A stretch of DNA of 27,364 nucleotides from Mucidula mucida. Lineage: Eukaryota; Basidiomycota; Agaricomycetes; Agaricales; Physalacriaceae. Both the position numbers and the translations under genes were made by a program. Shown in pieces: positions 19,901 through 27,364 of this stretch; the first letter of the stretch is position 1, and each line of letters opens with the position of its first letter. Where the stretch lies: positions 1-27,364 of the forward strand of contig JADNYV010000456.1 in the NCBI GenBank assembly GCA_015501055.1, given 5' to 3'. The notes beneath the pieces were generated by a model. The model did no database searches, was not told the DNA's origin, and worked only from the letters and a program-made list of their open reading frames with translations.

Positions 19901-21167
19901 ATGACTCAGATTCAGTATCGCCTGTCCAATTTACTGGACTTTCAAATCCTTCCGCAGTACACAAAGCCCAATAACCCTAACTTTGAAGAACTCGAAGCAA
20001 GCTACAATGCCTGGATCGATGCAGCGGAGTTTCTCAGTGCGCCACACAAGCAGGTCCGTTGTATCAAGAATCATTCATTTCGAGACCTCATAAACATCCA
20101 CACCAGGCGTGGAAGAAAGCAGAGCTCGCTCTGTTGATAGCGCGCGCGTTTCCAGACTCGGACATGACTCATTTACGCGTCTGTCTGGATTGGATGATGC
20201 TTTTCCTCGTCCTAGAGAGGCTCACGTATGCAATAATTCTGCTGAAGTCTTCAGGACATATATTCTGACTCGCGAAAAGGGACTCGCCATCCTCGAGCAC
20301 AGACTCGAGAAGATGGGCTGATCTGTACATGAAGACATTGACAGTCAGTCACACAGAGGACCTGGGAGACGTTCCCGGTCCTGTGATTGTCATGAAACAG
20401 TACGTTCTGTTACATTCTTCTGGCTTTGACTCACCAAAGAGTCAGTCTGGTTTCAGTAATAATGCCGAAAATTGATTCCAAATACAAGGCTACCTTCATT
20501 GCAAGTAACCAGCTGCTTGCGGACGGCGTAGTTCAGGAAGCGCTTGATAGAGAGTCCACCCAACCGATAACAGTCGAAGCGTATGTACGGACAAGAAGGT
20601 CCTCCGTAGGGCTGTGGCCGTTCTTGGACCTGGCGCGCTGGACATTTGACATCGACCTTCCTGAAGAGACATTGAAACACCCCGTTCTAAGAGAGATGGA
20701 AGAAGCTACCGTTGATCTAGTCGCTCTGGCCAATGTACGTCGTAAGGGCATCTCTGCACCCACTACAGTTGTCTTAATCCATTCAGGACATCTATTCCTA
20801 CCGCAAGGAGTACCTCGAGGACGGCGCGCCCAACAGCTATGTCACCGTGACTATGAAGGACCCCAATGTGCCCGTCGCAGACGGAGATCACCAAGCAGCG
20901 ATTGATTATACGACAAAGCAATTCACCGCCGTCTTGACACGCTTTGTTGCGCGCAAAGAGCAGCTATCTTCCCTTTTCCCACAAGAGCTCACGAAAATTG
21001 ATCGCTACGTCGAATCCATGCTCGATCTGATTGTGGGAAATATCCAGTGGAGCATCAGCTGTAAGAGATACTCCTTGTTTGCAGACGAGGAGGCCAAGAG
21101 GACTGGATTGATAACGATATCCACTGGGTACGTGTTGATTCTTCGTGAACGTGTGAACGTGGGCTGA
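19901..21167 (+). CDS. Class I terpene synthase (basidiomycete sesquiterpene synthase-like)
   Basis: All-alpha terpene cyclase that would ionise a prenyl diphosphate, probably farnesyl diphosphate. Exons 19901-20053, 20107-20225, 20280-20399, 20446-20734 and 20787-21167 give 353 residues, the usual size. The intron 20226-20279 (GTATGC donor, TTCTGAC branch site, AAAAG acceptor) removes a TGA and keeps frame. Helix C reads HLRVCLDWMMLFLVLERLTD, so the Asp-rich motif is ERLTD, not DDxxD or DExxD. The second metal site is canonical: NDIYSYRKE (NSE/DTE triad), created by the splice at 20734/20787. The C-terminal QWS...KRY fits the conserved WxxxxxRY region. The last residues (after TGLITIS) are uncertain and may hide one more intron. 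Its 3' end faces the AA9 gene, 82 bases away. Product unknown. Confidence 0.85.
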
Positions 21168-21248
21168 ACTCATACCATTACAGACGTGCATGATGAATTG
21201 AACCCAATCGTTTTCGGCATATAACAACAAGACGAGCTAGCCCGATAC

Positions 21249-22349
21249 TTATCCACTCCAGACGGCAGGTCCCGCTATCGGGAGTCAGCGTCCTTATCAT
21301 ATACTTACGAATATTCAGCTTACGCGCTTGGTATCCGGAATATCCAGTCGGCAAGACATAGATGTCTGTAAGAGTTTCTGTTAGTAATGCTCTAGTAGAC
21401 AGCCCTTAACTCCGTACTGATCAAAATTCCGGGATCGGTTGCACTGTAAGCACCTAGCCCTGAATCAGACAAAGCAAAGAGCAAGAAGCTGTGAGGCCAA
21501 CCTGGGAAGGAGACGGTGGGTGTGGGCGTGCCGCTTCCACCGTTCACCACGTTTATCTAGGCACATGCGAGGTAGAATTGGGCGCCATCAGCGCTACCCG
21601 CGACGTGCAGTGCAATCTGCTCCCCTCGAAGAAGGTACTGACTGCACTAGTTGTTAAACAATGCACTTGATGAGCCAAATCAATCGTACCCGCTTGGGAC
21701 GTTCTTTGGGATAGTAAACGTGAACTGGTTGATGTCTATTGTCATGCTCAATACACCTCCTGTTACGGTAGAAACAAACACTGACTCAAAGAATCGAACA
21801 CAAGTCCAGTACTAGCGGACCACGACGGTGACCACTCCCAGATCTTGAACCAAGTCTTTCCAGAACCAGCGCTGGTGAAATTCGCGGATGGGCTTGCGGG
21901 GGTCATGTAGGCAGAAAAATACTAGGATACTGAGCGGACAGCAACATCGCCAAAATAAAGCACTTACGCCCGGATGACCCATGGTGTTGTCAGCCTTGAA
22001 GCCGACTGTAGAGCCAGCAGTGACTGTGGCGACCCCTGGGAGACCGGCGGAGGTATCGTCTGCTTCGTAACAGCGAATCGCACTGCTTGTAACATCAGTC
22101 ACCTTCGCACACAAGTCAGCCGAAGGCGTTCGGGGAAAAGGCCCACATACAGGACCGTTATCATAATGATTAGCTGTCATTCTGACATATTCCCAGTCAG
22201 TCGTAGTGGTGCCATTGACGATCAGATCCGGAAAGGTGTCTACACACAAGTTGATCAGAGAGAAGAAACACATCATGGCAAGTGAATAGCTTACAGTGGC
22301 TCAAAACTACTGGGAGAACGATAGCGAGCGATAGTAATTTGTAGATCAT
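21249..22349 (-). pseudogene. AA9 lytic polysaccharide monooxygenase with one internal stop codon
   Basis: Copper enzyme that oxidatively cleaves cellulose or related glucans. Exons 22349-22295, 22239-22151, 22102-21968, 21921-21786, 21735-21690, 21641-21502, 21459-21418, 21365-21324 and 21274-21249 total 711 bases. The signal peptide MIYKLLSLAIVLPVVLS ends just before HYTFPDL, whose His is the first copper ligand. NTMGHPG supplies the second His; QFY near residues 175-177 supplies the axial Tyr and the conserved Gln; Cys in AIRCYEAD and YLACA fit the usual disulfide. All splice phases agree, and the end GPAVWSG is typical. The only lesion is TAG at 21557-21559, codon 182, where the family has Gln (CAG in most). 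Truncation there removes the last ~55 residues. A young pseudogene, a base error or read-through are alternatives. No CBM1. Confidence 0.88.
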
Positions 22350-22404
22350 CTTGAGCTCTGCAAGACATGAACTCCTTCATTGAGTCCTTTATGCGTGGAC
22401 GGAA

Positions 22405-22411
22405 ATTTATA
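22405..22411 (-). promoter_or_regulatory. TATA box of the AA9 gene
   Basis: TATAAAT on the minus strand, 56-62 bases before the ATG at 22349. Confirms the start before the signal peptide. Confidence 0.5.
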
Positions 22412-23312
22412 GGACCGAGATAAAGACGCGTTGTGATCAAGAGACTTTCAGGCTCAAGACGCAAAGGGACTCGTGGTAGAGCACTGAACTAAAACCGATC
22501 CGGGAGAGAAGATTGCATGCGTGAGAGTTCTTATCTGACGATGGATTAGAACATAAACGATTCCGAAGAGTATCCGTGATGCGTACTAGGTGATGCATTA
22601 AGTTGTGTGTCTTTTCGTGTGCAGCTTGCAAGCGGATCCGGTGGTGACATCGTCAACTTTGAAAATGCTGGACAGGCAAAACCGACTGAAGGAAATTGAG
22701 GTTGTTGGGGGATTATGAAGTTTTTACAGTATGTACAAGATTCGAAGTAGGCGCATCTTCATTGGAAGTCATATCAAAACTGTACCATGCGCGCGTCTTC
22801 AGATTGGGGAGTGGTGGTCCAATGGTGGTCGAAAGCAAAGAGCCAGGAAATCCGGAAAAAAGCGGGCCGGCTGGAAGTTCGGCAACCTCCTTCCTGTTTT
22901 GGAAGCGCTCACTCTGTCCACGCCACTTCATCTTGTTTGACGATCATGTTCCTGTGTTCCATATGCTGCATGAACTGCGTCAGTACGTTGGGTTGAAGCC
23001 ACATTATGTACGCAACCAGGATTTTTCTCGACCAATTCCTGCTATTGTTTCATCAATCTGAATCCTCTGGCACCGCGACAAATGACTTGACTCTGAGCGC
23101 CACAAGTCATCAGGCTGTTATCATCTACGGGCCAGGCCACAGGGCCCACGTCGATCTCGGGCTAAGACGGGCTTCTCTGTCGTTTCTTGATATGGCGCTC
23201 CGAAAGTACTAAGCTCGGCACTTCGGTAAAGGTTCACTACTTCTGGCGCAAAACTACCTAGCACGCACACGTATCCCGGCAAGTCTCACGGCCTAGAGGG
23301 TCCTCAATCACC

Positions 23313-23319
23313 TATAAAT
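23313..23319 (+). promoter_or_regulatory. TATA box of the second SDR gene
   Basis: TATAAAT 50-56 bases upstream of the ATG at 23369. Confidence 0.55.
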
Positions 23320-23368
23320 CCACCAAAACGTTCTCTTAGCATCCTCAAACAAGTTGACTTGACTCGAA

Positions 23369-24537
23369 ATGGCTTCTACTCAACCTAAAGTCTGGCTCAG
23401 TACGTCCACTCCAAGTCATTTATCCCATGAGTTTCTCATACTTCTCCTCAGTCACTGGCGCATCCGCTGGGTTCGGTCTCGGCATGACCGAGCACGTCCT
23501 CGTCCAAGGCCATATCGCCGTCGCCACCCTCCGCAAACCAGAAGTCCTCTCCCACCTCACAGACAGATACCCGCCCTCGCGACTGCTCGTTCTCAAGGTA
23601 GACGTATCCAAGCCCGAGGACATCACGGCAGCCTTTGCCGCTGTCAAGTCTGCTTTCGGGCGCCTGGACTTTGTGTTCAATAACGCGGGATACCAGGTCA
23701 TTGGGGAGATCGAGACGGAGGAGGAAAAGGCGCGCAAGATGTTTGACGTTAACTTTTGGGGCGCGGCAAAGGTGTTGACGGAGTCGGTCAAGTTCATGCG
23801 CGATGTGAATCATCCGCGAGGCGGGACGGTGGTCACCGTGTCCGCGATGGTGGGATCAACCGGATTTCCAGGAATAGGATACTACGGCGCTTCGTAAGTC
23901 TGCTTTTAAGGCTACGACTTCTTGTTCTCACTCTGCGCTCTCTCTCCAGGAAACATGGTATTCGCCTCCATTTTACGTTGTTCGTCTTCCCTAACCGTTC
24001 ACACTTGTAGCCTTGGAAGGTTTAATCAAAGCGCTATCTAAAGAAGTTTTTCCAGAGTGGAACATCAAGGTATGATCGTGTTTTCATTCTAGATGGTCAG
24101 CCCTCTAACAGTAGTCTCGCAGTTCAAGATCATCGAATGCGGGGCTTTCAGAACCCGAATAATTTCTAGTGTCTCCTATGACATGCTGCCAAACCATCCT
24201 GCATATCAAGGCGGACCTTCTGAGATCCTGAAAAACTACCTGCTGAATATTGACAAGATGCCAGCTGCTGGCGATCCGGACAAGGCGGTAGTATCTATGT
24301 ACGAAGTAGCCAATGCCGAGGACGCGCCGCTCCGCATCCCGTTGGGCGTAGACGCTTTGGAAGGCATCAAGAAGGAACTGAAGCTACATTTGGAAGAAGT
24401 AGAGAAGGCCGCCAAGTACTCAGCTGCTTTACCTACGAAGAGGGAGGTAATCCGTTTGTCAAGGTGGCGGAGTGATGAAGCTTGTAGAAGGTTTGGTGAT
24501 TGTTCTACAGGGCACCCAGTGTGTTGACAATATATGA
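23369..24537 (+). CDS. Short-chain dehydrogenase/reductase with an 8-base exon
   Basis: NAD(P)-binding oxidoreductase of the fungal SDR group with a TGASxGFG cofactor loop. Exons 23369-23399, 23452-23893, 23950-23957, 24011-24069, 24123-24446 and 24511-24537 give 296 residues; if the last intron is not used the protein ends at 24527 instead. Motifs: ITGASAGFGLG, VDVSKPED (adenine-ring pocket Asp), NNAGY, and YGASKHALEGL, where YxxxK is rebuilt by splicing through the 8-base exon GAAACATG. The residue 13 before the catalytic Tyr is Ala in VSAMVGSTGFPGIGYY, whereas most SDRs have Ser there; a Ser lies one residue earlier. Otherwise intact. Substrate unknown. It sits between the AA9 gene and a convergent FAD monooxygenase, and could be a tailoring enzyme for the nearby terpene synthase (inference). 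Confidence 0.87.
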
Positions 24538-24581
24538 ACCAAGGTACTTAATACCTGAACACCTAACCTAGAGCAAACATC

Positions 24582-26518
<1,937 letters not shown>

Positions 26519-26553
26519 TTTGTGTCTGTTGTGGAGAATGGTGCACAATCAGG

Positions 26554-26562
26554 ATTTATATA
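26554..26562 (-). promoter_or_regulatory. TATA box of the FAD monooxygenase gene
   Basis: TATATAAAT on the minus strand, 36-44 bases before the ATG at 26518. Supports MSSNESPAVLI as the start. Confidence 0.5.
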
Positions 26563-27364
26563 CCCTCAGACGGCTCTAGCCCATCAATGCGACACGGCGC
26601 GGCTGTTAAACCATTTTGCATTCGTGCCGTGCGAGTTCGTAGGACGCGCAATGATTCGTGGAGGACTGCCCATTGTGCGGGAACGGTTACTGCATTAATC
26701 TTATCAGATTGCCAGCAGGACACGCAACGCGCACGTAATGGTGATTTAGTGGCGAAGTGGGGTAAAACAGCAAGTGTCGAATAGGGAACCAGTAGCCTAG
26801 CAGGGAAGCTAGGAAGGGTACCTAGGCAACCACGCTTCAGAATATTAGGATCCATGAGCCTAGACAAATGGTTTTACATCAAGCCAAAGTGTGTCAAAAC
26901 CCGTTTCACCCGTACTATCCTGGGTAGGTAATACAAAACGGGTAGGCTTTACAAAATCGGGTTGCACATCTTCCTCGCTACTTTCTGCCATTGTAACCTT
27001 CGGGATATTGAATTCTAGCATTGAATTGACTGTGGGTTTTTTTTCGGCCAGAAAAATGAGCTTGCTACACTGAAATACCTCAAACAATACTCAAAATCAC
27101 ACAAATCAAGGTAGTTCGAGCAATATCAGCCTGCACTGAGCCCTATAAATTACAAGAATTTTTGAGAGTTGCTATCAAGCTCATAGGTGATCTCAACTCG
27201 TTGCCCGGTGGTATAGGATGTTGGGGTTGTCATTGTGAAAGAGGGAGCGGGAGCGTGACAGAGGGCGATGTCCACGATGCCGTTCTTCATTCTCCGACGC
27301 TAGACGTAATAGATCGCATGCTTGCTGCTTGACAACCAAAGGTTCCGGCACGCCTCGGCAACGA
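26563..27364. other. Right end of the window, no firm gene
   Basis: About 800 bases upstream of the FAD monooxygenase. Contains a short stem CCTAGC-AGGGAA-GCTAGG near 26796-26813 with further CCTAGG-like words around it. A possible small minus-strand frame is listed separately. Nothing else recognised. Confidence 0.35.
26860..26991 (-). CDS. Possible first exon of an unknown acidic protein
   Basis: From ATG at 26991 the minus strand reads MAESSEEDVQPDFVKPTRFV then LPTQDSTGETGFDTLW and a stop after 43 residues. The composition is more protein-like than its surroundings, and the frame could continue through an intron starting at GTAAAA near 26874. I do not recognise a family, and no continuing exon is convincing. 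It may be a gene fragment or chance. Confidence 0.2.
   Translation of the reverse strand: MAESSEEDVQPDFVKPTRFVLPTQDSTGETGFDTLWLDVKPFV

Larger units (their letters stand above)
22350..23368. other. Divergent intergenic region, AA9 / second SDR
   Basis: About 1.0 kb with no recognisable gene; the open frames from 22696 to 23061 show no family features. TATAAAT lies at 22405-22411 (-) for the AA9 gene and at 23313-23319 (+) for the SDR. Confidence 0.4.

Noticed and set aside
20226..20279. In-frame TGA at 20266 that first made the terpene synthase look like a pseudogene.
   Set aside because: A 54-base intron with GTATGC donor, CTGAC branch site and AAAAG acceptor removes it, keeps frame and supplies the last Asp of the first motif.
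24511..24537. Whether the second SDR ends at 24527 without a last intron.
   Set aside because: Not excluded, but the spliced end removes an Arg-rich tail that looks non-coding; the spliced model was preferred.

Overview
The window is nuclear DNA of a filamentous basidiomycete, most likely a wood- or litter-decaying agaricomycete. Nearly every gene is broken by many 45-60 base GT-AG introns. The gene set fits this lifestyle: an AA9 lytic polysaccharide monooxygenase, a CBM1-CE1 esterase relic, a basidiomycete-type class I terpene synthase, a DUF6534-type membrane protein and an ATO-type acetate transporter homologue. No tRNA, rRNA, CRISPR or recognisable intact transposon was seen.

Layout. 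242-1455 (-) is a decayed CBM1-CE1 carbohydrate esterase. 1822-5492 (+) is a compact run of three genes: YIF1 (ER-Golgi trafficking), an acetoin-reductase-like SDR with a probable mitochondrial leader, and a small tandem ABM/dimeric alpha-beta-barrel protein. Two copies of a dispersed repeat carrying a short telomere-like (TTAGGG) stretch lie in inverted orientation at 5660-5968 and 13653-13990. They bracket a block with a UBLCP1-type nuclear phosphatase (6325-7951), a peroxisomal Nudix hydrolase ending in SKL (8159-9283), its collapsed tandem copy (9612-10099) and a secreted type-B carboxylesterase (10538-12402, -). About 2.2 kb without a recognisable gene follows, then an acetate transporter homologue (16242-17135, +) and a 21-exon DUF6534-type membrane protein (17271-19304, -).

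The right part looks like a secondary-metabolism and secretion neighbourhood: terpene synthase (19901-21167, +), AA9 LPMO with one internal stop (21249-22349, -), a second SDR (23369-24537, +) and a phenol-hydroxylase-like FAD monooxygenase with one frameshift (24582-26518, -). Terpene synthase, SDR and FAD monooxygenase could be parts of a small sesquiterpenoid cluster; that is inference from proximity only.

Two themes stand out. First, gene structures are extreme: exons of 8, 10, 10, 10, 12, 13, 14, 16 and 18 bases, and two GC-AG introns, one of which splits the catalytic serine codon of an SDR. All splice models below were made by hand from splice signals, phase and protein-family continuity, without transcript data. 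Second, clear lesions fall in secreted, redox-accessory or duplicated genes, while the housekeeping genes read through cleanly. I found no convincing new multi-gene system.
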